Part shown: positions 1 through 5,722 of the stretch, piece after piece
How the letters are laid out: each line of letters starts with the position of its first letter
Position numbering within the stretch: the first letter of the stretch is position 1
Assembly (NCBI GenBank): GCA_001940755.1
Contig: MEHH01000090.1
Location: 1-8,952 of the forward strand
Reading direction: 5' to 3'
DNA length: 8,952 nucleotides
From: Candidatus Heimdallarchaeota archaeon AB_125
Lineage (GTDB): Archaea; Asgardarchaeota; Heimdallarchaeia; Heimdallarchaeales; Heimdallarchaeaceae
Notes under the pieces: generated by a model
What the model was told of the DNA's origin: nothing
Databases searched by the model: none
What the model saw: only the letters and a program-made list of their open reading frames with translations
Made by a program: the position numbers and the translations under genes

Positions 1-926
1 CTGCAGTGATATGTCACTCTGATGTCCATTATAGAGAAGGAGTTTCATCAGTAGATCATCTACCAATAACTCTGGGTCATGAGGTTGCAGGAGAAATTGA
101 AATACTAGGAAACAGAGTCACTGACTTTCAAATTGGTGACAGAGTCTGTGTTAATTACATGATAACTTGTGGTAGATGCAAATACTGTGTTCAAGGAACA
201 GAACAGTTTTGTGTGGAGGGAAAAATGATTGGTAAAAATGTTAATGGAGGATATGCAGAGAAGATTACAATTCCTACTAGAGGTTTATTCAAACTCCCTG
301 ATTCTATTTCTTTTGATCATGCTTCAGTTATGATGTGCTCTTCTTCTACTTCATTACATGCTCTCAGAAAAACTAGATTCAAACCTGGAGAAACGATTGG
401 AATTTTTGGAATGGGAGGATTGGGAATATCAGCTTTGCAACTAGCTAAAGCATTGGGTGCTAGAGAGATTTATGCAATAGATATTGATTCTAACAAACTA
501 GAAATTGCAAAAGAAATGGGAGCAATTCCAATTAATGCACAAGATGATGATCCTGTGGAAAGAATAATGGAATTTACTTCCAATGATGGCGTTGATGTAG
601 CTTTGGAGCTTATAGGTTTACCTTTAACTATGGATCAAGGAGTGAGATCTCTTGCTAGATTTGGTAGGTTAGGTTTAGTTGGAATCACTATAGAAAAATT
701 TGATATAAACTCATATGAGGTAATTGGTAGAGAAAAGGAGATTATTGGAGTTTCAGACCATTTGTTATCCGAAATTCCTTTTCTATTAAATCTAGCAGAA
801 CAAGGAAAATTAGACCTAGGTAAAGTTGTTACTAAAACAGTTCCTTTGGAAGCTAAAGCAATTAATGAAGTTCATCAACAACTAAAGGAATTCAAAGCAG
901 AATTTAGAACAGTAATAATCCCCTAG
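1..926 (+). CDS. Zinc-dependent medium-chain alcohol dehydrogenase (5' end cut by window edge)
   Basis: NAD(P)-dependent oxidation of an alcohol to an aldehyde or ketone, or the reverse, in the cytoplasm; the substrate cannot be told. The frame is open to the left edge: the codons before the GTG at 6 read Ala-Val-Ile-Cys-His-Ser-Asp, the usual interior first zinc motif. The gene therefore starts outside the window and about 30 N-terminal residues are missing. Numbering from the GTG as residue 1, catalytic zinc ligands are C3 (CHSD), H25-E26 (GHE) and C111. The structural zinc loop C-x2-C-x2-C-x7-C is complete in TCGRCKYCVQGTEQFC. The Rossmann motif is GMGGLG, followed by an acidic residue pattern (AIDID) that favours NAD over NADP. 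The C-terminus ends RTVIIP, normal for the family. It converges with the kinase gene at 955, with a 28 bp gap. No sequence feature links it to the purine genes. Confidence 0.9.
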   Translation, partial: AVICHSDVHYREGVSSVDHLPITLGHEVAGEIEILGNRVTDFQIGDRVCVNYMITCGRCKYCVQGTEQFCVEGKMIGKNVNGGYAEKITIPTRGLFKLPDSISFDHASVMMCSSSTSLHALRKTRFKPGETIGIFGMGGLGISALQLAKALGAREIYAIDIDSNKLEIAKEMGAIPINAQDDDPVERIMEFTSNDGVDVALELIGLPLTMDQGVRSLARFGRLGLVGITIEKFDINSYEVIGREKEIIGVSDHLLSEIPFLLNLAEQGKLDLGKVVTKTVPLEAKAINEVHQQLKEFKAEFRTVIIP

Positions 927-954
927 TATTCTTCTATAAACTCTAATATTGCAA

Positions 955-1539
955 TCAAGAAACTATTTTATGAGAATTGATTGCTTCTTTGATTTTCAGT
1001 GTATTCTCTATTATACTATCTTTAAATGTATCAATCTTCAAATCATAAATCGCAAATTCATGTACTCTATTGTATTGTATCTTTACTAAACCTTCTCTCC
1101 TGTCACTTCTTTCTTTTTCTCTCCTTTCCAGTTCCTCAAGAGAACAGAATAATCCTATAAATAGAACTTTAGTGTTTTTCAAACTTCTAATACATTGATT
1201 TGTGAGTTGTTCTGTTGCTAAAACGATATCTAATAGAATATTAAAACCATTATCAGCTAATAATGCAATATAGTTAAAAAAAATTGAATATCTCATATTA
1301 TGAGAAACATCTTTATCTCTTAGTACATAAATTTCATCAGGAGATAAATCCTTAGAAAAAGCTGGAGGACGAATCCGTTTTGGTAATGATTGATTATAAA
1401 AAACTTTGAATTTATCAAATTCGACATGTAGAAAGGGTTCATTTAGATTTTCTTGTAATGATTTAGCAACAGAAGACTTTCCTGAACTAGTAGCTCCGTT
1501 TAGAATTACAATAAAACCTTTATCTTTTTCTACTGACAT
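955..1539 (-). CDS. P-loop kinase, chloramphenicol phosphotransferase-like family
   Basis: Predicted small-molecule kinase of 194 aa from this start. The Walker A motif is NGATSSGKSS (residues 14-23), preceded by a hydrophobic beta strand (FIVIL). D42 in VEFD corresponds to the catalytic Asp of chloramphenicol 3-O-phosphotransferase. The C-terminal half keeps the family pattern: a GLFCSLEELERREKER segment, an Arg-rich RSDRREG lid, then VHEFAIYDLKIDT, matching the 'VH..YDLEVDT' region of that family. Family members outside Streptomyces usually have unknown substrates, so chloramphenicol resistance should not be assumed. The start is uncertain. The ATG at 1539 is 13 nt after the hydantoinase stop and places the P-loop near the N-terminus, as in the family. 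An in-frame ATG at 1587, and a TTG at 1611 preceded by GAGGAGA, would give 210 or 218 aa overlapping the hydantoinase. It is probably co-transcribed with the hydantoinase. Confidence 0.75.
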   Translation of the reverse strand: MSVEKDKGFIVILNGATSSGKSSVAKSLQENLNEPFLHVEFDKFKVFYNQSLPKRIRPPAFSKDLSPDEIYVLRDKDVSHNMRYSIFFNYIALLADNGFNILLDIVLATEQLTNQCIRSLKNTKVLFIGLFCSLEELERREKERSDRREGLVKIQYNRVHEFAIYDLKIDTFKDSIIENTLKIKEAINSHKIVS

Positions 1540-1552
1540 CGGGAAATTTATA

Positions 1553-2884
1553 TCAATTTCTCTTGATAAACATTCCTCTTTTAACATCCTGTAATTTCCT
1601 ATTCCTAACAACGAACTCTCCTCTAAGAATTACTGATTCAATTAATCCATTAGTTATCATATTTTCATATGGACTATAATCTGACCTAGAGTGCCCTGAA
1701 TCTATGAACAATGTTTTACTTGAATCAAAAATTACAAAATCAGCATCAGAACTAACTTGGATAACACCTTTCTTAGGAAAGAGTTCGTGAATCTTTGCAG
1801 GGTTTATTGTAAACTTATCTATAATCTCTTTACCAAAGAGATGATACATGAGTGAAAAACTAAATTCCAAACTCCCTAATCCTTTTGGTATTTTACTTGC
1901 TTCTTTATATCTCATTTTTTCTTCTTTTGTAAAAGGACAATGATCTGTTCCAATTGTATTAATAAATGAAATATTTTCCTTGAGTTTCTCCTGTTCTTCT
2001 GAAGATCTTAATGGTGGTGCTAAGAGGAATAGATTACCATTTTCTTGTTGAAACACATCTTTTGTTAGATGAAAATATTGAGGGCAGCTTTCAATGAAAA
2101 TGCTTTTTCCTAATAATTCTCCATACTTATCTTTAACTAGTTCAACTGAAGAACCACAGGTAACATGAACAATATAGAGTTTTCCCCCTGATGCTGCTGC
2201 CATTCCTGTAATTTTCTCAATCTCAACAATTTCTGCTTTTGCTGGTCTTGAGCTCTCATAGGCTGTAATTGTATCTTCAACATTAGCATTAAGAATCATC
2301 TCATCGTTCTCAACATGGGCAAGAATCAAGGTATTTGTCTTATTAGAGTTCTTCAAAAATTCTCGAAGTTTATCGTCAGATATTTTACGATTACTTTCAG
2401 AATAAGTAGTAAATAGTTTGATTGTAGGAATACCATTTTCTTGCGAGATTCTGATGAGTTCTTCAACATCATCATCAAAGTTACCTACTGTAGTATGAAA
2501 AGCATAATCAATGTAAGATTTCTTTGCTTCATCTTGTTTTTTCTTTAATTTATAATCAAATTCCTCAATCTTGTTTATTGGTTCAAGAAAATCTATGAAT
2601 GTAGTAATTCCTCCAAAAGCAGCAGCTTTGGATGCACTCTCATAATCATCAGCAGATTTGAATTCACCCAGTTCAAGGTTGATATGAACATGAGAATCAA
2701 TAAAACCAGGTAAGATTAATTTATTTGTGCAACTAAAAATCTCTTTACAGGGAAGTATTGTTCCTTGAGGGACAATTTCTGCAATGACTTGATCCTTGAC
2801 ATATACATCCACAGCAACAAAATTTCCATCTTGATAGACTTTACCATTAATCAAACCTAATTCATATTTGAAATTGTCTTTCAT
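1553..2884 (-). CDS. hyuA: D-hydantoinase / dihydropyrimidinase-family cyclic amidohydrolase
   Basis: Binuclear metal amidohydrolase of 443 aa (family usually about 455-480). It hydrolyses a cyclic amide such as a hydantoin, dihydropyrimidine or purine-derived ring to an N-carbamoyl (ureido) acid in the cytoplasm. All metal ligands are visible: HVH (65-67) in PGFIDSHVHINL, the carboxylated Lys K156 in TIKLFTTY, H190 in LAHVEN, H240 in IVHVTC and D314 in GTDHCPF. Other family signatures are AAAFGGITTFIDF (88-99), CPQYFHLT (267-274), APPLRS (289-294), and the C-terminal block NPAKIHELFPKKG...SDADFVIFD that closes the barrel onto the beta-sandwich. CPQY and the TDHCPF form point to hydantoinase/dihydropyrimidinase rather than dihydroorotase; allantoinase is a weaker alternative. 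The ATG has no Shine-Dalgarno, but a TATA-like element lies about 27 bp upstream, so the mRNA is probably leaderless. It is divergent from the transcarbamylase operon, as expected for a shared ureide pathway. Confidence 0.88.
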   Translation of the reverse strand: MKDNFKYELGLINGKVYQDGNFVAVDVYVKDQVIAEIVPQGTILPCKEIFSCTNKLILPGFIDSHVHINLELGEFKSADDYESASKAAAFGGITTFIDFLEPINKIEEFDYKLKKKQDEAKKSYIDYAFHTTVGNFDDDVEELIRISQENGIPTIKLFTTYSESNRKISDDKLREFLKNSNKTNTLILAHVENDEMILNANVEDTITAYESSRPAKAEIVEIEKITGMAAASGGKLYIVHVTCGSSVELVKDKYGELLGKSIFIESCPQYFHLTKDVFQQENGNLFLLAPPLRSSEEQEKLKENISFINTIGTDHCPFTKEEKMRYKEASKIPKGLGSLEFSFSLMYHLFGKEIIDKFTINPAKIHELFPKKGVIQVSSDADFVIFDSSKTLFIDSGHSRSDYSPYENMITNGLIESVILRGEFVVRNRKLQDVKRGMFIKRN

Positions 2885-2905
2885 TACTTGACCATATTCT
2901 ACTCC

Positions 2906-2915
2906 ATAAATAAAA
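2906..2915 (-). promoter_or_regulatory. TATA-like element for the hydantoinase gene
   Basis: Read on the minus strand the stretch is TTTTATTTAT, centred about 27 bp upstream of the ATG at 2884, the spacing of an archaeal TATA box to its transcription start. No Shine-Dalgarno precedes the ATG (GGTCAAGTAATG), so transcription probably begins at or next to the start codon. The sequence is AT-rich throughout, so the assignment rests mainly on position. Confidence 0.35.
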
Positions 2916-2941
2916 GTTATCTCTTCTTGAAAACGTATAAA

Positions 2942-2957
2942 GAGCTATCAAAAGCTC
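2942..2957. promoter_or_regulatory. Short inverted repeat between divergent promoters (possible operator)
   Basis: GAGCT-ATCAAA-AGCTC is a perfect 5 bp inverted repeat with a 6 bp spacer. It lies between the two putative TATA elements of the divergent hydantoinase and transcarbamylase transcripts, where one regulator could act on both. Five base pairs can occur by chance, so this is only a candidate. Confidence 0.2.
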
Positions 2958-2970
2958 ATCTTCGGTTGCT

Positions 2971-2988
2971 AAAAAGAAGGTTTATAAA
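2971..2988 (+). promoter_or_regulatory. BRE/TATA promoter of the transcarbamylase operon
   Basis: A purine-rich AAAAAGAAGG (BRE-like) is followed directly by TTTATAAA at 2981-2988, a close match to the archaeal TATA consensus. Transcription would begin near 3010, leaving a leader of about 50 nt that contains a Shine-Dalgarno site. This is the best promoter candidate in the window. Confidence 0.55.
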
Positions 2989-3046
2989 GAAAAATTAGCA
3001 TTGGCAAAGCAACAAGATTAGTCAAATAGAACTAGTCTGGAATATT

Positions 3047-3053
3047 AAGGTGA
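3047..3053 (+). promoter_or_regulatory. Shine-Dalgarno site of the PyrB-like gene
   Basis: AAGGTGA lies 8 nt before the ATG at 3062 and complements the 3' end of 16S rRNA. It fixes the start, and it contrasts with the SD-less ATGs of the other promoter-proximal genes. Confidence 0.6.
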
Positions 3054-3061
3054 AATAAATT

Positions 3062-4018
3062 ATGAGAAGTTTTAAAGGCCGTGACATAATATCATTAAAA
3101 GACTTTGAACGTCACGAATTTGAACGAATTTTTGAGGTTGCTAGAAAACTAGAACCAATAGCACGTAACAGAAAAAATGTTGACATATTAAAAGATAAAA
3201 TTATGGTAACAGCTTTTTACCAACCATCTACTAGGACTCGATTAGCCCACGAATCTGCTATGCTTCGATTGGGTGGAAAAGTAACAGGATTTTCTGATGC
3301 TAAAATGACTCGTGCAGGCGATTTTTACATGGAATCCATAAAGGATACCTTCAAAATGCTTGAAAATTACGGAGATGTCATCGTTATGCGACACTTCCAG
3401 AAAGGTGCTCCACAAGAAGCATCTAAATGGGTAAGTATTCCTATTATTAATGGTGGTGACGGATGGGGAGAACATCCAACTCAGATCCTTACTGATCTCT
3501 ATACAGTCCTTCGTGAAAAAGGAAAAATTGATGGATTGAAATGGGTAGCAGTTGGTGACATGAGAATGCGAACCATGCATTCACTTGGACATGCTTTAAC
3601 TCAATTTGATTGTCCAATTACTTTTGTTGCACCAGAAGATATGGCAATGCCTGAAGAATACAAAGAAGATTTCAAACGCAATAGCTTAAACTTTACTGAA
3701 GCAAGTGATGTTCGTGAAGTTATCGCAGATGCTGATGTAATTTTAGTTGAACCTGTAGTCCAACCCGATTACACCAAATCACGTGATGAGAGAGATGGTG
3801 ATGTTGCACTAACACCCCCAGAATTCCAAATCACTAAAGAACTACTAGAAACTAAAGCAAAATCAGACGCAATTCTACTTCACTCCTTACCTCGTATGGA
3901 CGATATTCCTCCTGATGTAGATCAAACCCGCTGGGCTCGTTACTGGCAAGAAGGATTTTACGGTGTGGTAATGAGAATGGCTCTAATAGCACTTGTTTTA
4001 GGTGCAGAAGAAGGGTGA
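3062..4018 (+). CDS. Aspartate-transcarbamylase-like carbamoyltransferase with altered amino-acid site
   Basis: Carbamoyltransferase of 318 aa, PyrB length and fold. Carbamoyl-phosphate residues are intact: STRTR (56-60), R110-H111, HPTQ (138-141), R170-T171-x-H-S and HSLPR (274-278). The C-terminal MRMALIALVLG is typical of PyrB. Aligned by eye to E. coli PyrB, residues that handle aspartate are missing. The loop with S80 and K84, which completes the neighbouring active site, reads MTRAGDFYM (82-90), with neither Ser nor Lys in place. R229 (TRVQ) is replaced by Val in EPVVQ (230-234), and E50 (EASTRTR) is Gln54. R167 is kept. It therefore probably does not make carbamoyl-aspartate. Next to a YgeW-type enzyme, a hydantoinase and carbamate kinase, a catabolic role is more likely: phosphorolysis of a ureido acid to carbamoyl phosphate. 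Automatic pipelines would probably call it pyrB. The start is supported by AAGGTGA. The stop lies just ahead of the next gene's ATG. Confidence 0.88.
   Translation: MRSFKGRDIISLKDFERHEFERIFEVARKLEPIARNRKNVDILKDKIMVTAFYQPSTRTRLAHESAMLRLGGKVTGFSDAKMTRAGDFYMESIKDTFKMLENYGDVIVMRHFQKGAPQEASKWVSIPIINGGDGWGEHPTQILTDLYTVLREKGKIDGLKWVAVGDMRMRTMHSLGHALTQFDCPITFVAPEDMAMPEEYKEDFKRNSLNFTEASDVREVIADADVILVEPVVQPDYTKSRDERDGDVALTPPEFQITKELLETKAKSDAILLHSLPRMDDIPPDVDQTRWARYWQEGFYGVVMRMALIALVLGAEEG
4014..4018 (+). promoter_or_regulatory. Shine-Dalgarno site of the YgeW-like gene, overlapping the upstream stop
   Basis: GGTGA includes the TGA stop of the PyrB-like gene and sits 5 nt before ATG 4024. This decides the start in favour of ATG 4024 over the in-frame GTG at 4015, and implies translational coupling of the two genes. 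Confidence 0.55.
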
Positions 4019-4023
4019 ATTTA

Positions 4024-5004
4024 ATGCAATCAGATTTACGAGGTCGAGATTTAATAGGCGACCTAGATTTCACAAAAGAAGAAGTAGAGACAATCTTAGA
4101 TGTAGCTTGGGATCTTAAAAAGAGAAGAGCTTTGGGTGAAAGACACGCTTTACTTCTTGATAAAACTCTATGTATGCTATTTTTCTTCTCAAGCACACGA
4201 ACTCGTGCTTCTTTTGAGTCAGGTATGGCACAGCTAGGAGGACAAGCCACATTTCTGGAAAGTCGTACAACTCAGGTTTCTCATGGAGACACAGAAAAAG
4301 AACTAGGAGAAATCCTTGGAAGATACTATGATGGTATTGCTATTCGTCACTGTGATTGGGGAATTGGGAATAAGTACATAAACAATGTAGCATCAGCTTC
4401 CCGCTCTCCAGTATTGAATATGCAGTGTGATATTTACCATCCTCATCAATGCCTCGCAGATATTATGACTATCATTGAGAAAAAAGGTAGAGATTTGAAA
4501 GGAAAGAAAATAGTAGTATCATGGGCTTATGCATCATCATATTTGAAACCAATTTCAGTTCCACAATCTTTGATTCTCCAGATGCCACGTTTTGGTTTAG
4601 ACGTTACTTTAGCACATCCACCTGAATTTAAGCTGATGCCAGAAATCATGAAACAAGCTCAAGAACAAGCTGATAAATTTGGTAGCAAGTTTGAAGTAGT
4701 TGATTCTATGGAAGAAGTTTTCAAGGATGCAGAAATTGTTTACGCTAAATCATGGGGACCCTTGCTAACAGCAAATGATCCAGAAGAAGGAAAGAAAATC
4801 CAAGATAAATATAAGGATTGGATCACTGATTCAAAGAAAATGGCTTTAGCACATAAGGATGCAATTTACATGCACCCACTTCCAGCTGATCGTGATGTAG
4901 AGGTTACAAGTGAAGTGATGGACGGTCCTCAATCAGTAGTCTTTGATCAGGCTGAAAATAGAATGCACGCTCAGAAAGCTGTTATGGCTCTAACTATGAG
5001 ATAG
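4024..5004 (+). CDS. ygeW: Knotted carbamoyltransferase, YgeW/acetylornithine-transcarbamylase type
   Basis: Carbamoyltransferase of 326 aa. The carbamoyl-phosphate motifs are SSTRTR (56-61), IRH (107-109) and HPHQ (139-142). The segment WAYASSYLKPISVP (167-180) followed by RFGLDVTLAHP is the proline-rich region that forms the knot in YgeW and N-acetyl/succinyl-ornithine transcarbamylases. It resembles what I recall of E. coli YgeW (WAYSPSYGKPLSVP, then RFGMDVTLAHP), as does the SMEEVFKDAEIVYAKSWGP region (228-246). The C-terminus EVTSEVMDGP...AENRMHAQKA is ornithine-transcarbamylase-like. It is shorter than E. coli YgeW (about 396 aa). The usual HCLP motif reads HPLP (284-287), so the cysteine that contacts ornithine in true ornithine transcarbamylases is Pro, which argues against anabolic ArgF. 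The expected role is reversible carbamoyl transfer on a ureido acid from purine breakdown, feeding carbamoyl phosphate to the kinase. A GTG at 4015 is an alternative start; ATG 4024 has the better Shine-Dalgarno. Confidence 0.87.
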   Translation: MQSDLRGRDLIGDLDFTKEEVETILDVAWDLKKRRALGERHALLLDKTLCMLFFFSSTRTRASFESGMAQLGGQATFLESRTTQVSHGDTEKELGEILGRYYDGIAIRHCDWGIGNKYINNVASASRSPVLNMQCDIYHPHQCLADIMTIIEKKGRDLKGKKIVVSWAYASSYLKPISVPQSLILQMPRFGLDVTLAHPPEFKLMPEIMKQAQEQADKFGSKFEVVDSMEEVFKDAEIVYAKSWGPLLTANDPEEGKKIQDKYKDWITDSKKMALAHKDAIYMHPLPADRDVEVTSEVMDGPQSVVFDQAENRMHAQKAVMALTMR

Positions 5005-5039
5005 GATATTAAAATATTCAACATCTCATTTTTTATTTT
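4996..5039 (+). terminator. Hairpin plus T-tract terminator after the transcarbamylase operon
   Basis: ATGAGAT (4996-5002) pairs perfectly with ATCTCAT (5023-5029). A further stem inside (GGATATT with AATATTC-type pairing across 5004-5019) extends it, and T6-A-T4 follows from 5029 to 5039. The hairpin begins inside the last codons of the YgeW-like gene and includes its TAG stop. It has the form of an intrinsic terminator, and the T-tract alone would suffice in archaea. Confidence 0.6.
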
Positions 5040-5056
5040 CTCTTGATTGTTCATTG

Positions 5057-5080
5057 ATTATTTTAGTAATCTAAAACAAT
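5057..5080. other. AT-rich hairpin in the convergent gap
   Basis: ATT-A-TTTTAG (5057-5066), loop TAAT, CTAAAA-C-AAT (5071-5080): nine base pairs with one A/C mismatch. It lies between the 3' ends of the YgeW-like and zinc-ribbon genes. No T-run follows on either strand, so a terminator role for the zinc-ribbon transcript is uncertain; it may be chance in AT-rich DNA. Confidence 0.25.
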
Positions 5081-5114
5081 ACCAATATTTTACGGTGGTT
5101 TTTACTTTATGGAA

Positions 5115-5507
5115 TTACCAGCAACAGCAACCACAACACTTAACCCACCAAGGATCCTCTCTTCGTTGTAATTTTATTTTTTGAGGATAAGTAGAAGGTC
5201 TTCCTGTTGATTGTAATTGTATTGATTGAGAATAAGAACTTGACATTGGCTGTTGAGGAGTCAGTTTTTCTGGTATGATATCATATTTGTTCAGTTCTTC
5301 CTCAGTTCTTACGAATTCTGAGATATTCTTTTCAATTTCTTTAACTTTCTCCTCATCTTGAGGAGCGGCTCTTGTTTCATACCTTATTGGGAGATGTTTT
5401 TGCTTCAGTTCTAAAATAATTTCTTCAAGATTTTCTCCACAAAATTTACAATATTTACTAGCGATATTGTGTTTATTCCCACAACTGGGGCAAAATAATT
5501 CATTCAT
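5115..5507 (-). CDS. Zinc-ribbon protein with cysteine-rich C-terminal tail, function unknown
   Basis: Protein of 130 aa that I cannot assign. The N-terminus is a C4 zinc ribbon: CPSC (6-9) and CKFC (20-23), spaced like rubredoxin-type knuckles common in archaeal small proteins. Residues 27-75 are charged and probably helical. A low-complexity Ser/Gln/Pro-rich linker follows (about 82-108), then a basic stretch KIKLQRRE, and the protein ends WWVKCCGCCCW with five cysteines in the last seven residues. There is no signal peptide and no membrane segment. The tail could bind metal, form disulfides or carry lipid; none of these can be proved from sequence. The start at ATG 5507 is preferred over a TTG at 5531 because it begins directly at the ribbon and has a TATA-like element 28 bp upstream. 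It lies between the transcarbamylases and carbamate kinase on the opposite strand, so it is separately transcribed. Confidence 0.72.
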   Translation of the reverse strand: MNELFCPSCGNKHNIASKYCKFCGENLEEIILELKQKHLPIRYETRAAPQDEEKVKEIEKNISEFVRTEEELNKYDIIPEKLTPQQPMSSSYSQSIQLQSTGRPSTYPQKIKLQRREDPWWVKCCGCCCW

Positions 5508-5530
5508 TTCAAATTTACATTTACTTTTCA

Positions 5531-5540
5531 AAATATAAAA
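5531..5540 (-). promoter_or_regulatory. TATA-like element for the zinc-ribbon gene
   Basis: On the minus strand TTTTATATTT is centred about 28 bp upstream of ATG 5507, which lacks a Shine-Dalgarno. The spacing fits a leaderless archaeal transcript and supports the shorter start. Confidence 0.45.
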
Positions 5541-5680
5541 GACTATCTAGTTTCTTTTTGGTATATTCTAACATAGTTGAGTTTACTGAAAATGTGTGTG
5601 TATTTGAATTAAGGATACTTTTTGTTGGAGATGCAAAACATGTTTCTAATAATCTAGCTCCCAATCTAAAACTGTCCGTA

Positions 5681-5696
5681 AACGAAATATTTAAAC
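5681..5696 (+). promoter_or_regulatory. BRE/TATA promoter of the carbamate kinase gene
   Basis: AACGAAATATTTAAAC combines a CGAAA BRE-like stretch with TTTAAA centred near 5692, about 31 bp upstream of ATG 5723. Transcription would begin within a few bases of the start codon. The only SD-like sequence (AAGG, 5707-5710) is too far from the ATG to be convincing. Confidence 0.5.
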
Positions 5697-5722
5697 TACA
5701 TAACTTAAGGAATTTGATACCG

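Noticed and set aside
955..1539. Chloramphenicol resistance gene
   Set aside because: Only family-level similarity is visible; most such proteins have other or unknown substrates, and the context is metabolic.
1406..1594. Plus-strand open frame of 62 codons
   Set aside because: Antisense to the kinase P-loop region.
3242..3580. Minus-strand open frame of 112 codons
   Set aside because: Lies entirely antisense to the conserved core of the PyrB-like gene and has no recognisable motif or start signal.
1553..4018. Reading the hydantoinase and PyrB-like genes as pyrC and pyrB of pyrimidine biosynthesis
   Set aside because: The amidohydrolase has hydantoinase-type motifs (CPQY, TDHCPF), the PyrB-like protein lacks aspartate-binding residues, there is no pyrI, and YgeW-type and carbamate kinase neighbours are catabolic.
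4015..4023. GTG start for the YgeW-like gene giving three extra residues
   Set aside because: ATG 4024 has GGTGA at correct spacing; the GTG lies inside that site and overlaps the upstream stop.
3852..4250. Minus-strand open frame of 132 codons across the two transcarbamylases
   Set aside because: Antisense to conserved catalytic motifs of both genes; low-quality composition with no domain.
5558..5722. In-frame 55-codon N-terminal extension of carbamate kinase
   Set aside because: The translated part does not resemble carbamate kinase, contains the BRE/TATA element, and the family's N-terminus begins right after ATG 5723.
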